Of a stretch of DNA of 64,000 nucleotides, positions 18,723-26,997 are shown piece by piece. The notes under the pieces are model-generated. The model did no database searches and was not told the DNA's origin. It saw only the letters and a list, made by a program, of their open reading frames with translations. The translations under genes were made by a program, and so were the position numbers. This stretch comes from Ramlibacter sp. WS9 (GTDB lineage: Bacteria; Pseudomonadota; Gammaproteobacteria; Burkholderiales; Burkholderiaceae_C): positions 496,001 through 560,000 of the forward strand of contig NZ_RKMB01000002.1 of NCBI RefSeq assembly GCF_003797765.1, in the 5' to 3' direction. Within the stretch, counting starts at the first letter, position 1; each line of letters starts with the position of its first letter.

Positions 18723-19421
18723 ATGAAGAAGATCGCCATCGTCCAGTCCAACTACATTCCCTGGAAAGGGTACTTCGACTTGATTGCGATGGTAGATGAG
18801 TTCGTACTGTTCGATGACATGCAGTACACACGCAGGGACTGGCGCAACCGCAACCGGATCAAGACGCCCCAAGGCGTCCAGTGGCTCAGCGTACCCGTGC
18901 TAGCCAAGGGCAAATACAACCAGAAGATCAATGAGACCGAGATTGACGGAACCGGTTGGGCCGTGACGCACTGGAGAGGGCTGGAACAGAACTACCGCCG
19001 CGCCGCTCATTTCGAGACTGTCGCCCGGTGGCTGGAGCCGCTCTATCGTTCGTCTGCCGCGCGGACGCACCTCTCGGTGCTGAATCGCTGCCTGCTAGAG
19101 GCAATATGCGCATTCCTCGGGATTCGGACCGTCATCAGCAGCTCGGCCGACTATTTGCTGTCAGAAGGCAAATCCGAGCGGCTTGCCGATATTTGCGCAC
19201 AGGCAGGTGCAGATGAATATATTTCCGGGCCCGGTGCAAAGGACTATCTCGATCCGGCCGTTTTTGAGGAGCGGGGCATCGGCGTGCGCTGGTTCGACTA
19301 TTCCGGGTATCGCGAGTATTCCCAGCTGTGGGGCGCGTTCGTCCATGAGGTGACGGTGCTGGATCTCCTCTTTAATTGCGGGAAAAATGCCCCGGACTTC
19401 ATGAGGCACGTCAGGCCATGA
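18723..19421 (+). CDS. WbqC family protein
   Basis: A 232-residue protein with the WbqC family N-terminus [19 protein letters not shown], then [20 protein letters not shown] and WLSVPV. The family is widespread in O-antigen and flagellin/pilus glycosylation loci, often near aminotransferases and acyltransferases, but has no agreed reaction; aminosugar N-acyl transfer or peptide-like ligation have been discussed. It is the first gene of a ten-gene operon, and its stop overlaps the next start in ATGA. GC is visibly lower than in the housekeeping genes to the left. Confidence 0.88.
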   Translation: MKKIAIVQSNYIPWKGYFDLIAMVDEFVLFDDMQYTRRDWRNRNRIKTPQGVQWLSVPVLAKGKYNQKINETEIDGTGWAVTHWRGLEQNYRRAAHFETVARWLEPLYRSSAARTHLSVLNRCLLEAICAFLGIRTVISSSADYLLSEGKSERLADICAQAGADEYISGPGAKDYLDPAVFEERGIGVRWFDYSGYREYSQLWGAFVHEVTVLDLLFNCGKNAPDFMRHVRP

Positions 19422-20362
19422 AGCTCTCCATCGTCGCCACGCTTTACCAGTCAGAGAACTGGGTTGCCGAGTTCTGCGCGCGCGCAGGTGCCGCGGCCGG
19501 ACAGTTCGCGGGCGACGACTACGAGATCGTCCTCGTGAACGATGGCTCACCCGATAGAAGCCTCGACGTCGCAGTGCAGATGGCGGCAGCCGACCCGCAT
19601 CTCGTCGTCGTCGATCTTTCCCGCAACTTCGGCCATCACAAAGCGATGATGACGGGCCTGGCGGCCGCCAGGGGGGACAAAGTCTTCCTTGTCGACAGCG
19701 ATCTGGAGGAGCAGCCCGAGTGGCTCTCACTGTTTGCGCAGAACATGGACCGTGACTGCGCCGATGTCGTGTTCGGTGTACAGGGGCCACGCAAGGGACG
19801 GGCCTTCGAGCGTTTGAGCGGGCGCATGTTCTACAAAGTGTTCCGGCTGCTGACAGGGATCGCGCAACCCGACAACATCGTGACCGCCCGCCTGATGAGC
19901 CGCCGTTATGTCGACGCGCTTCTGTTGCATCGCGAACGAGAGGTGAATATTGGCGGGCTCTGGATCATCACGGGCTTCAAGCAAACGCAACTGCCAGTCC
20001 AAAAGCTGTCTGTCAGTCCAACCACCTATTCGCTATCGCGCAAGATCAGCCACCTTGTTAACGCAGTCACATCCTTCAGCAGCGTGCCGCTCGCAATGAC
20101 GTTCTACGCCGGACTGTTGATCTCGCTGTCAGCCATGCTGTTCATATTTTTCCTCGTCGGGCGGTACTTTTCTGCCTCGGCCCCACCCGACGGCTACACG
20201 TCGATCGTCGCGTCCATCTGGCTGTTTTCCGGCCTCATTATCTTCTTCATGGGTGTTCAGGGAATCTACATCGCAAAGATCTTCTCCGAGGTGAAGCAAA
20301 GGCCCTACACCGTCGTTCGACGGGTGTACCGCGGGGGAGCGAGTGCTGGGGACGCCTTATGA
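19418..20362 (+). CDS. GtrB/Dpm1-like family 2 glycosyltransferase
   Basis: A 314-residue membrane-bound GT2 enzyme. The catalytic GT-A domain (residues 1-215) has [19 protein letters not shown] and the metal site FLVDSDLEE. Two C-terminal TM helices follow (about 226-255 and 268-295), as in GtrB and ArnC. Such enzymes transfer a sugar from a nucleotide donor to polyprenyl phosphate on the cytoplasmic face. The ATG at 19418 overlaps the WbqC stop. With the GtrA gene (24231-24662) in the same operon it forms the donor-making and flipping parts of a Gtr system. Confidence 0.9.
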   Translation: MKLSIVATLYQSENWVAEFCARAGAAAGQFAGDDYEIVLVNDGSPDRSLDVAVQMAAADPHLVVVDLSRNFGHHKAMMTGLAAARGDKVFLVDSDLEEQPEWLSLFAQNMDRDCADVVFGVQGPRKGRAFERLSGRMFYKVFRLLTGIAQPDNIVTARLMSRRYVDALLLHREREVNIGGLWIITGFKQTQLPVQKLSVSPTTYSLSRKISHLVNAVTSFSSVPLAMTFYAGLLISLSAMLFIFFLVGRYFSASAPPDGYTSIVASIWLFSGLIIFFMGVQGIYIAKIFSEVKQRPYTVVRRVYRGGASAGDAL

Positions 20363-21180
20363 ACGATTCTCCGCGGGGAGCGGTCCCGTCAGCTTCGTAT
20401 GGCGTACTCGAGCGGACAACCGCCGGATCGAGTCTGAACGAGGCGATAGAACAGGTGCGGTCGCTCGGCTACGCGGTACTGGAGTCCGGATGTTCGGCCG
20501 AAGACCTCGGACGCCTGTCGCGATGCTTCGACGGAGCTCGCCTGCGCTATGTGCGGCAGCACGGGCAGGCGGCCCTCGAATCGATCGATGAGCACAACAA
20601 CATCCGCTTGCTGATGGCGCATGACCGCGCTTTCCTCGACTTGGCGCTGCGTCGCGAACTGCTGGCAGCCGTGGGGGCGCTGATTCCTGGCAAGTTCTTG
20701 CTGAATCAGCAGAACGGCATCATCAATCCGCCGAACCAACGATACAACCAGGGTGCATGGCATCGCGACCTGCCCTACCAGCACTTCGTCTCGTCCACGC
20801 CTCTGGCGGTCAACGCACTCTTCTGCATCGATGATTTCACGGTAGAGAATGGTGCAACCTTTGTCTTGCCTGCATCGCACAAGTCGGCGGCGTTTCCATC
20901 CCCGTCGTTTGTGGAGCGCAACGCGCTGCAAGTCCAGGCGAAAGCGGGGCAGTTCCTGCTGATGGACTGCATGGCGTTCCACTCGGGCGGCCACAACGGA
21001 AGCGGCCGCGAACGGCGGGCCGTCAATCATGTTTTCAGCATTCCGTATTTCAAGCAGCAAATACGCATCCCCGGGAATCTGGACGAATCGGGACTGACTC
21101 CCCAGGCGAGAGAAATCCTGGGCTTCGCCTTCCAGGAGCCGGCATCGGTGACGCACTATCTCGCAAGCCGTACAAGCTGA
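20359..21180 (+). CDS. Phytanoyl-CoA dioxygenase (PhyH) family oxygenase
   Basis: A 273-residue Fe(II)/2-oxoglutarate-dependent oxygenase candidate. The iron ligands are visible as WHRD (HxD, near residue 134) and the distal His in AFHSGGHN (near 213). The 2-oxoglutarate-binding Arg is probable in RRAVNHVFSIPY. Its place in a glycan operon suggests hydroxylation or another oxidation of a sugar or an acyl substituent rather than lipid catabolism. It overlaps the preceding gene by 4 bp (ATGA). The precise substrate is unknown. Confidence 0.83.
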   Translation: MNDSPRGAVPSASYGVLERTTAGSSLNEAIEQVRSLGYAVLESGCSAEDLGRLSRCFDGARLRYVRQHGQAALESIDEHNNIRLLMAHDRAFLDLALRRELLAAVGALIPGKFLLNQQNGIINPPNQRYNQGAWHRDLPYQHFVSSTPLAVNALFCIDDFTVENGATFVLPASHKSAAFPSPSFVERNALQVQAKAGQFLLMDCMAFHSGGHNGSGRERRAVNHVFSIPYFKQQIRIPGNLDESGLTPQAREILGFAFQEPASVTHYLASRTS

Positions 21181-21230
21181 TGCAAGATGGTTGAACTCCT
21201 GCGCTCCGCCCCGCATCGAGGATTTCGTCC

Positions 21231-22022
21231 ATGAACGTACTTCCCCCGGGAACGCTGCTTCAAATGATGTACCTCGAAGAGCGGCTTGGACGGACTCCGC
21301 CCGGCCGGTTCATCGAGGTGGGACCGGGCAGCGGCGAAATCACGCAGATGCTGCTCAATCGCGGGTGGTGTGGCCAATCCTGCGACCTCGAAGCGACGAC
21401 CGTGGCGAAGCTCGAACACCGCTTCGCAGCTCAGATTGCGCAGGGGCGCTTCGCCGCTTTCCACGGGGACTTTCTCTCCCGGAGCACCGTGGTGTCGCCG
21501 CAAGTGGACCTCGTGATCTCGTGCATGGTCATGGAGCACCTCGACGAAACGGCACAGTTCGAGTTCATGCGCCGCGCCCGAGAGGTTCTGAACCCTTCCG
21601 GAAAAATGATCGGCCTGGTTCCCGGCTCTCCGGCACACTGGGGCATCGAGGATGACATCGCCGGGCATTGCCGGCGGTACACGCAAGCCAGCATCGAGGC
21701 GCTGGCAAACACGAACCGCTGGCGCCTCATGCACGTCGCTGGCTTGACCTACCCACTCTCCAATCTTCTGTTGCCGCTGTCAAACGCCATTGTCCGCAAG
21801 CACGAGGGTTCGAAGCTGTCGATGTCGCTGCTGGAGCGTACGAAACAATCCGGTGCGCGTGACGTCAAGTTTAAAACGCGGTTTCCTCCCATCCTTGGTT
21901 TGTTTCTGAACCGCATGGCAATGGCGCCGTTCAACGCCTTGCAAAAGGCGTTCTCGAAGTCCGAGAGTGCCCTGGTCATCTACTTCGAGGCAAGTCCCGC
22001 GCCGGAGCTCGTTCATGGATGA
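21231..22022 (+). CDS. Class I SAM-dependent methyltransferase
   Basis: A 263-residue Rossmann-fold methyltransferase. Motif I is FIEVGPGSGEITQML near residues 25-39. The acidic residue ending strand beta2 is in SCDLEATT, and motif IV DLVISCMVMEHLDE is near 93-106. The C-terminal ~90 residues have positively charged and aromatic patches that could contact membrane-linked substrates. It follows PhyH after a 50-bp gap, the largest gap in this operon, and overlaps the next methyltransferase by 8 bp. It is likely an O- or C-methyltransferase acting on the glycan or its nucleotide sugar. Confidence 0.85.
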   Translation: MNVLPPGTLLQMMYLEERLGRTPPGRFIEVGPGSGEITQMLLNRGWCGQSCDLEATTVAKLEHRFAAQIAQGRFAAFHGDFLSRSTVVSPQVDLVISCMVMEHLDETAQFEFMRRAREVLNPSGKMIGLVPGSPAHWGIEDDIAGHCRRYTQASIEALANTNRWRLMHVAGLTYPLSNLLLPLSNAIVRKHEGSKLSMSLLERTKQSGARDVKFKTRFPPILGLFLNRMAMAPFNALQKAFSKSESALVIYFEASPAPELVHG

Positions 22023-22653
22023 GTTTAAAAACGAGGCGCTCCTGTCGGACGTGGCTGCTTACTACTCGCTCAAACTGTCGGAGCATGGGCAGACCGCCCG
22101 CGGTGTCGACTGGAATGGGGAGGAAGGACAGGCACAGCGATTTCGCGAAGTTTGCAGGCTAGTCGACGGCACACGCCCTTTCTCCGTCGCCGACCTCGGG
22201 TGCGGCTATGGCGCGCTGTACGACTACCTGCTGCTTCAGCAGTACAACTTCAGCTACCTTGGAGTCGACTTGTCCGAAAGCATGATCGCTGCGGCGCGCG
22301 AGCGATTGAGGGAAAGCCGCACTGCAAGATTGCTGCAGGCGAGTGCTCCTGACGTGGTGAGCGACTACGGCATCGCCAGCGGCATCTTCAACGTCAGGCT
22401 TGGCCACGCTGACGACGAATGGTCTGACTACGTCTACCGGACGCTCGACGAACTCGACAGGACGAGCCGGCTGGGATTCTCGTTCAACTGCCTGACCAAG
22501 TACTCCGACACGCATCGCATGCGCCCGGGCCTCTACTACGCAGACCCTTGTGAGCTGTTCGACTTGTGCAAGCGACGATACGCAAGGAACGTGGCGCTGC
22601 TGCACGACTACGGCCTTTACGAGTTCACGATCCTGGTCAGGAAAGTACCATGA
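22015..22653 (+). CDS. Class I SAM-dependent methyltransferase
   Basis: A 212-residue methyltransferase with motif I in VADLGCGYGALYDYLL (near residue 58) and the motif II acidic residue in YLGVDLSESMI. The region usually holding motif IV is GIASGIFNVRLGHADDEW, so the active site is not a classical DPPY type. The ATG at 22015 overlaps the end of the previous gene by 8 bp and is chosen over an earlier in-frame codon because of this coupling. The acceptor is unknown. It is probably a second decorating methyltransferase of the same glycan. Confidence 0.83.
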   Translation: MDEFKNEALLSDVAAYYSLKLSEHGQTARGVDWNGEEGQAQRFREVCRLVDGTRPFSVADLGCGYGALYDYLLLQQYNFSYLGVDLSESMIAAARERLRESRTARLLQASAPDVVSDYGIASGIFNVRLGHADDEWSDYVYRTLDELDRTSRLGFSFNCLTKYSDTHRMRPGLYYADPCELFDLCKRRYARNVALLHDYGLYEFTILVRKVP

Positions 22654-23315
22654 AGAAGCGGCTTGTGGTTTTTGGAACGGGCGACATTGCCCAACTGGCG
22701 CACCGGTATTTCAACCTCGACTCCGACTATAAGGTCGCCGCTTTCACCGTCGACGCCGAATACATGGACAAGCCCGTGTTCTGCGATTTACCGGTCGTCG
22801 CGTTCGACGAGGTTGTCAACCACTTCCCGCCTGGCGAGTTCGACATGTTCGTCGGCCTGAGCTATTCCAAACTGAATGCAGTCCGACGAGACAAATTTCT
22901 CGCGTGCAAAGCGAAAGGCTATCGCCTGCCGAGCTACGTGAGCAGCGCCGCCAGTGTCCAGAACGATGGTGCCATTGGAGACAATTGCTTTGTCCTCGAG
23001 GACAACACCATCCAGCCGTTCGTACGGATTGGAGATAACGTCACGCTGTGGAGCGGCAACCACATTGGCCACCACTCGACGATCGGCGACCACAGTTTTC
23101 TCGCATCCCACGTGGTGGTGTCTGGCGGGGTGACGATCGGCAAGCAGTGCTTTATCGGCGTCAACGCGACGCTGCGCGACCACATCCGGATCGGCGACCG
23201 GTGCGTCGTCGGTGCCGGTGCGCTGCTGCTCGCCGATGCAGCGCCAGATGGGGTCTACATCGGTCCGGCCACGGAGCGTTCGAAAGTGCCGAGCGGGCGG
23301 CTGCGCGGCATATGA
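22650..23315 (+). CDS. NeuD/PglD-like hexapeptide sugar acyltransferase
   Basis: A 221-residue protein. An N-terminal Rossmann-like nucleotide-sugar-binding domain (residues 1-80, KRLVVFGTGDIAQLAHRYF) precedes a left-handed beta-helix of imperfect hexapeptides (residues ~100-205). The helix contains IGHHSTIGDHSFLASHVVV, where a His is the usual general base of PglD-type N-acetyltransferases. With the WecE-type aminotransferase in the same operon, the natural reading is N-acylation of a 4-amino-4-deoxy or similar sugar. It starts within the preceding stop (ATGA). The acyl group and donor are not determined. Confidence 0.87.
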   Translation: MKKRLVVFGTGDIAQLAHRYFNLDSDYKVAAFTVDAEYMDKPVFCDLPVVAFDEVVNHFPPGEFDMFVGLSYSKLNAVRRDKFLACKAKGYRLPSYVSSAASVQNDGAIGDNCFVLEDNTIQPFVRIGDNVTLWSGNHIGHHSTIGDHSFLASHVVVSGGVTIGKQCFIGVNATLRDHIRIGDRCVVGAGALLLADAAPDGVYIGPATERSKVPSGRLRGI

Positions 23316-24238
23316 CGGTCTCGTGGAGAAAACTGGGACGGCTCTTCTGTCCCAACGATAGCGGGCGCCACGCGAAGCTTCTGACGCACGCCGCAAATCC
23401 ACTGCCTGTCCATCTGGAGGGAGACGTCTACCGTGTCTTCTACTGTGCCCGCGACAGCGCGAATCGGTCTTCCGTCGGCGCCGTTGACATCGATGTCGTA
23501 CGGCGCCGGGTGTTGCACGACCATCCCGAGCCCGTATTCGTACATGGCGCCGAGGGCAGCTTTTTCGCCGATGGCGTGAGTATCGGCAACTGCTACGAGA
23601 CGCCCGAGGGGCGCTTCATGCTTTTCATGGGCTGGCGCAATCCGGCCGGCGCCCACTGGTACGGTGAGATCGGCCGGTTGCGAGTGGACAATGACCTGGG
23701 ACTCTCGCTGGACGGCGAAGTGCCGTTCTTGCCGCTCGACCACGACGACACAGCGAGCCTCTCGTATCCATGGGTCGTGCGCGAGGACGGCGGGCATGGC
23801 TACGCGATGTGGTACGGGTCGACCCTTGCCTGGGATGGCGGCAACGGCGAGATGGTTCACGTCATCAAGCGGGCCTCCTCCTTCGACGGCAAACACTGGC
23901 GCAAGGAAGACGTGGCGATTCCCTATGGCATCGGCACGGCGCAGGCGTTCTCGCGACCGACAGTCTTGGTGGACGCGACGGGCCGCCACCACATGTGGTT
24001 TTCCTATCGGAGCGGGTCCGGGCCGGCGTATCGTATCGGGTATGCGAGCAGTCCCGATGGTGGCGCCTGGACGCTGGATCTTGCCCAAGCCGGCATTGCC
24101 GTGGCCGAAGAAGGTTGGGACTCCGAGATGATCGAGTACCCGTTTGTATTCGAGCATGGCGGCGAGCGCTACATGCTCTATAACGGCAACGGGTATGGCA
24201 GGACGGGATTTGGCTTGGCCGTGGCTTCGCATGAATGA
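23312..24238 (+). CDS. Five-bladed beta-propeller protein, GH43/GH130-like
   Basis: A 308-residue all-beta protein with repeated blade motifs of the sort seen in GH43/GH130-like and related glycan-locus proteins: SFFADGVSIGN, LSYPWVVREDG, GIGTAQAFSRPTVL, and DSEMIEYPFVFEHGG followed by YMLYNGNGYG. There is no signal peptide, so it is cytoplasmic. A hydrolase role is therefore doubtful, and homologous propeller proteins in polysaccharide clusters are often annotated as transferases or left unknown. It overlaps its neighbours by 4 and 8 bp, placing it firmly inside the operon. Confidence 0.75.
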   Translation: MTVSWRKLGRLFCPNDSGRHAKLLTHAANPLPVHLEGDVYRVFYCARDSANRSSVGAVDIDVVRRRVLHDHPEPVFVHGAEGSFFADGVSIGNCYETPEGRFMLFMGWRNPAGAHWYGEIGRLRVDNDLGLSLDGEVPFLPLDHDDTASLSYPWVVREDGGHGYAMWYGSTLAWDGGNGEMVHVIKRASSFDGKHWRKEDVAIPYGIGTAQAFSRPTVLVDATGRHHMWFSYRSGSGPAYRIGYASSPDGGAWTLDLAQAGIAVAEEGWDSEMIEYPFVFEHGGERYMLYNGNGYGRTGFGLAVASHE

Positions 24239-24662
24239 GGCGCCTCCGGCGGCAAAGCGGCACGCGCTGGGTACCCAACTGCTGCGCTATGGCTTTGTCG
24301 GCGTGCTCAGTAATGCGGCAGGCTACCTGGTCTACCTGGTTGCGACGCATCAGGGCGCCGAGCCGAAGGTGGCCATGTCATTGCTTTATCTCGCGGGCGC
24401 GTGCATTGGTTTTTGGGGTAACCGCCAGCTCACCTTCAAGCACGGCGGCAGCGTCACCAAAGCCGGCATGCGATATGTTCTGGCCCACTGCATGGGATAC
24501 CTGATCAACCTTGCCATCCTGTACGTCTTCGTCGACCGCCTGTCCATCCCGCACCAGTTGGCCCAGGCGATCGGCATCGTCGCGGTTGCTGGGTTCCTTT
24601 TCGTCACCTTCAGGCACCTCGTGTTCGGCGACGCTGCGTCGAAGTCGAGAGACCATTCGTGA
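24231..24662 (+). CDS. GtrA family membrane protein (polyprenyl-linked sugar flippase)
   Basis: A 143-residue protein with four TM helices and the family markers LLRYGFVGVLSNAAGYLVY near residues 17-35 and FWGNRQLTFKH near 63. GtrA-type proteins are thought to flip polyprenyl-phosphate sugars made by GtrB across the inner membrane. The GtrB-like enzyme is seven genes upstream, and a GT-C enzyme that could use the flipped donor lies at 32323-33921. The start ATG at 24231 overlaps the propeller gene by 8 bp; a longer frame upstream is a shadow of that gene. Confidence 0.9.
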   Translation: MNEAPPAAKRHALGTQLLRYGFVGVLSNAAGYLVYLVATHQGAEPKVAMSLLYLAGACIGFWGNRQLTFKHGGSVTKAGMRYVLAHCMGYLINLAILYVFVDRLSIPHQLAQAIGIVAVAGFLFVTFRHLVFGDAASKSRDHS

Positions 24663-25564
24663 AACTGTGCCTGCGTTGCCATGCAAGCTTCGAAAGCAGC
24701 GCCAGCCGTTGTCCAGCGTGCGGCCATGCGCCCTCGGAACTCGACGGGTTCACCGCCTACTCTCCCGAGCAGGCGCATCATGGGGGTGGCTTCAAGGCGG
24801 GGTACTTCTCAGAGCTGGCGCAGCTGGAGGATGCCAACTTCTGGTTCCGGGGGAGGAACGCCCTCATCCAGTGGGCCATCGGCAAATACTGCACCGACTT
24901 CCGGTCTTTGCTGGAAATCGGCTGCGGGACTGCCTACGTGCTTTCGGGAGTCGCCAAGGCATTCCCGCAAGCGCGGTTGCTCGGGAGCGAGATTTTCGTC
25001 GCAGGCCTCGCTTTTGCCGCCACGCGCCTGCCCTCCGCCACATTCGTGCAAATGGACGCGCGCGATATTCCTTTCGTGAGTGAATTCGACGTCATCGGGG
25101 CATTCGATGTCATCGAGCACATCGAAGAGGACAAGCGCGTTCTGGCCGCGATGCATGCCGCGCTCAAACCGGGTGGCAGCATCCTGGTGACGGTGCCACA
25201 GCACCCCTGGCTGTGGAGTGCCGCAGACGAATACGCGTGTCATGTCCGGCGGTACCGCGCCGCGGAACTGCATCAGAAGGTCCGCGCAGCAGGATTCGAA
25301 ATCGTGCGCAGCACGTCCTTCGTCAGCGCGCTGCTGCCGGCCATGATGGTGTCCCGCCTCGCACACCGCCAGCGTGCGGCCGGGCGCTATGACCCCCAGG
25401 CCGAATTCAAGATCCGGCCCTGGCTGAACACCGCGCTTGAGAGTGCACTCGCGTGCGAGCGGGGCATGATCAGGGCGGGCATCGACCTGCCCGTGGGGGG
25501 CTCCAGGCTCTTGGTGGCAAGGAAGCCGGCGCACCAGCCCGCGCGGGTCATTGATCGGACTTGA
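24659..25564 (+). CDS. Methyltransferase with N-terminal zinc ribbon
   Basis: A 301-residue protein. Cys4, Cys7, Cys18 and Cys21 form a CxxC-CxxC zinc ribbon. A linker follows, and then a class I SAM methyltransferase domain with motif I LLEIGCGTAYVLSGVA near residue 83 and FDVIGAFDVIEHIEED near 141. The C-terminal part carries hydrophobic residues that may contact a membrane. The start is GTG at 24659 in a GTGA overlap with GtrA. The zinc-ribbon plus methyltransferase form is recurrent in surface-glycan clusters, but the acceptor is unknown. Confidence 0.85.
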   Translation: MKLCLRCHASFESSASRCPACGHAPSELDGFTAYSPEQAHHGGGFKAGYFSELAQLEDANFWFRGRNALIQWAIGKYCTDFRSLLEIGCGTAYVLSGVAKAFPQARLLGSEIFVAGLAFAATRLPSATFVQMDARDIPFVSEFDVIGAFDVIEHIEEDKRVLAAMHAALKPGGSILVTVPQHPWLWSAADEYACHVRRYRAAELHQKVRAAGFEIVRSTSFVSALLPAMMVSRLAHRQRAAGRYDPQAEFKIRPWLNTALESALACERGMIRAGIDLPVGGSRLLVARKPAHQPARVIDRT

Positions 25565-25565
25565 C

Positions 25566-26717
25566 ATGAAAAACTCACGCATCCCATTCAACTGGCCGCA
25601 CATGACGGGGAACGAGCTTCAATACATCGCCGAGGCCCACCTCAACGGCCGCTTGGCGGGCGACGGCCCTTTCACTGCCCGGTGCCATCGGTGGATCGAA
25701 CAGCATACCGGTTGCTCCAAGGCACTTCTCACGCACTCGTGCACAGCGGCCCTGGAAATGATCGCTCTGTTGATGGACATACGTCCCGGCGATGAAATCA
25801 TCATGCCCTCATACACCTTTGTGTCGACGGCAAACGCTTTCGTGCTGAGGGGCGGCGTACCAGTGTTTGTGGATATCCGTACCGACACGCTGAATCTTGA
25901 TGAAGCGCTGATAGAAGCTGCAATCACTCCGCGCACTCGTGCCATCGCGGTTGTGCACTACGCGGGCGTGGCCTGCGAGATGGACACGATCATGGCGATC
26001 GCCCGAAAATACGGATTGGCAGTGGTCGAGGACGCTGCGCAGGGCGTCATGTCCACCTACAAAGGACGCGCACTCGGCAGCATCGGGCAATTTGGCGCAT
26101 ACAGCTTCCATGAAACAAAGAATGTCATCTCGGGCGAAGGTGGCGCTTTGCTTGTAAATGATCCAGCACTCAACCTCCGCGCGGAAATCATCCGCGAGAA
26201 GGGGACAGACCGCAGCCGTTTCTTCCGGGGCGAAACCGACAAGTACACTTGGCAAGAAGTTGGGTCATCGTTTCTGCCGGGCGAACTGATCGCTGCATTC
26301 CTCTGGGCACAGTTGGAGCAGGCGGATCGAATAACGCAGGCGCGTTTGGCTGCATGGGACCGATACCACGAGCGCCTGAAGGGCCTGCAGGAGAGCGGCG
26401 CCGTGCGCAGGCCCGCGGTGCCTGAAGGCTGCGTCCACAACGCGCACATGTACTATCTGGTGCTGTCACCTCAGATCGACCGCCAACACGTGTTGGATCG
26501 ATTTAAGTCGGCAAGTATTGCGGCAGTTTTCCACTATGTTCCGCTTCACTCATCCCCTGCGGGGCTGCGATATGGTCGCGCGCACGGAAGCCTTGAAGTG
26601 ACCGAGGCTGTCTCGGAAAGGCTCATACGGCTACCGCTTTGGAGCGGATTGACGGAAACGCAGCAGGAATTCGTCATTAAGATACTCAGCGAGGCCGTCG
26701 GCAATCGCATCAACTAA
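25566..26717 (+). CDS. wecE: WecE-type sugar-nucleotide aminotransferase
   Basis: A 383-residue DegT/DnrJ/EryC1-family PLP enzyme. The N-terminus IPFNWPHMTGNELQYI, the SCTAALEMIALL pocket and the motif YSFHETKNVISGEGGA are those of WecE/RffA, which makes dTDP-4-amino-4,6-dideoxygalactose. Lys185 is the PLP lysine. The start ATG at 25566 lies 1 bp after the preceding stop. No rmlA/rmlB genes are in the window, so the keto-sugar donor must come from elsewhere. The exact 4-amino sugar is inferred by family only. It is the last gene of the operon. Confidence 0.9.
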   Translation: MKNSRIPFNWPHMTGNELQYIAEAHLNGRLAGDGPFTARCHRWIEQHTGCSKALLTHSCTAALEMIALLMDIRPGDEIIMPSYTFVSTANAFVLRGGVPVFVDIRTDTLNLDEALIEAAITPRTRAIAVVHYAGVACEMDTIMAIARKYGLAVVEDAAQGVMSTYKGRALGSIGQFGAYSFHETKNVISGEGGALLVNDPALNLRAEIIREKGTDRSRFFRGETDKYTWQEVGSSFLPGELIAAFLWAQLEQADRITQARLAAWDRYHERLKGLQESGAVRRPAVPEGCVHNAHMYYLVLSPQIDRQHVLDRFKSASIAAVFHYVPLHSSPAGLRYGRAHGSLEVTEAVSERLIRLPLWSGLTETQQEFVIKILSEAVGNRIN

Positions 26718-26827
26718 GACATTGGTTCCTCTTCCCCGTTCTTGATCCAGCCGCTGGGCGACTCGGCAATCCACTTGCGCTTGCGATGGGCGCTGCGGGC
26801 TTCATCGGTGTGCAGCTTGGTTGCCAT
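26714..26827 (-). CDS. Possible 37-residue ORF (or gene remnant)
   Basis: In the 280-bp gap after wecE, the minus strand can encode MATKLHTDEARSAHRK followed by a basic and aromatic tail (KWIAESPSGWIKNG). It stops inside the wecE stop codon. The composition looks protein-like (Lys/Arg/Trp rich), but there is no convincing ribosome-binding site and I recognise no family. It may be the leftover end of a lost gene. Low confidence. Confidence 0.25.
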   Translation of the reverse strand: MATKLHTDEARSAHRKRKWIAESPSGWIKNGEEEPMS

Positions 26828-26950
26828 TGCCTAATGCACGGATACTTGCTCGCATCGATTTCGACTCGCTCGTTGCTCTCGCCCCCAGCGCGACCACCAG
26901 CTCGGTGGGATGGTCCTTTTGCGCTCGAACACCGATTCGCGCCACCGCCA

Positions 26951-26997
26951 CATAACCCTCACCCTAGCCCTCCCGCGGGCAGAGGGAGAGAAGGGCA
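26951..26997. repeat. REP-like C/G-rich inverted element
   Basis: The tract CCCTCACCCTAGCCCTCCCG followed by CGGGCAGAGGGAGAGAAGGG is an imperfect inverted repeat. It resembles the CCCTCACCC...CTCTCCC / GGGAGAGGG intergenic repeats common in Xanthomonas- and Burkholderia-type genomes. It abuts the 3' end of the convergent ligase gene and could act as a transcription stop for both directions. Confidence 0.55.

Noticed and set aside
18541..18726. 61-codon ORF before the WbqC gene
   Set aside because: It overlaps the moaC terminator hairpin, lacks an RBS and has no protein-like pattern.
23312..24238. Secreted glycoside hydrolase
   Set aside because: Despite GH43-like blades there is no signal peptide and it is embedded in a cytoplasmic biosynthetic operon, so a hydrolase call was not made.
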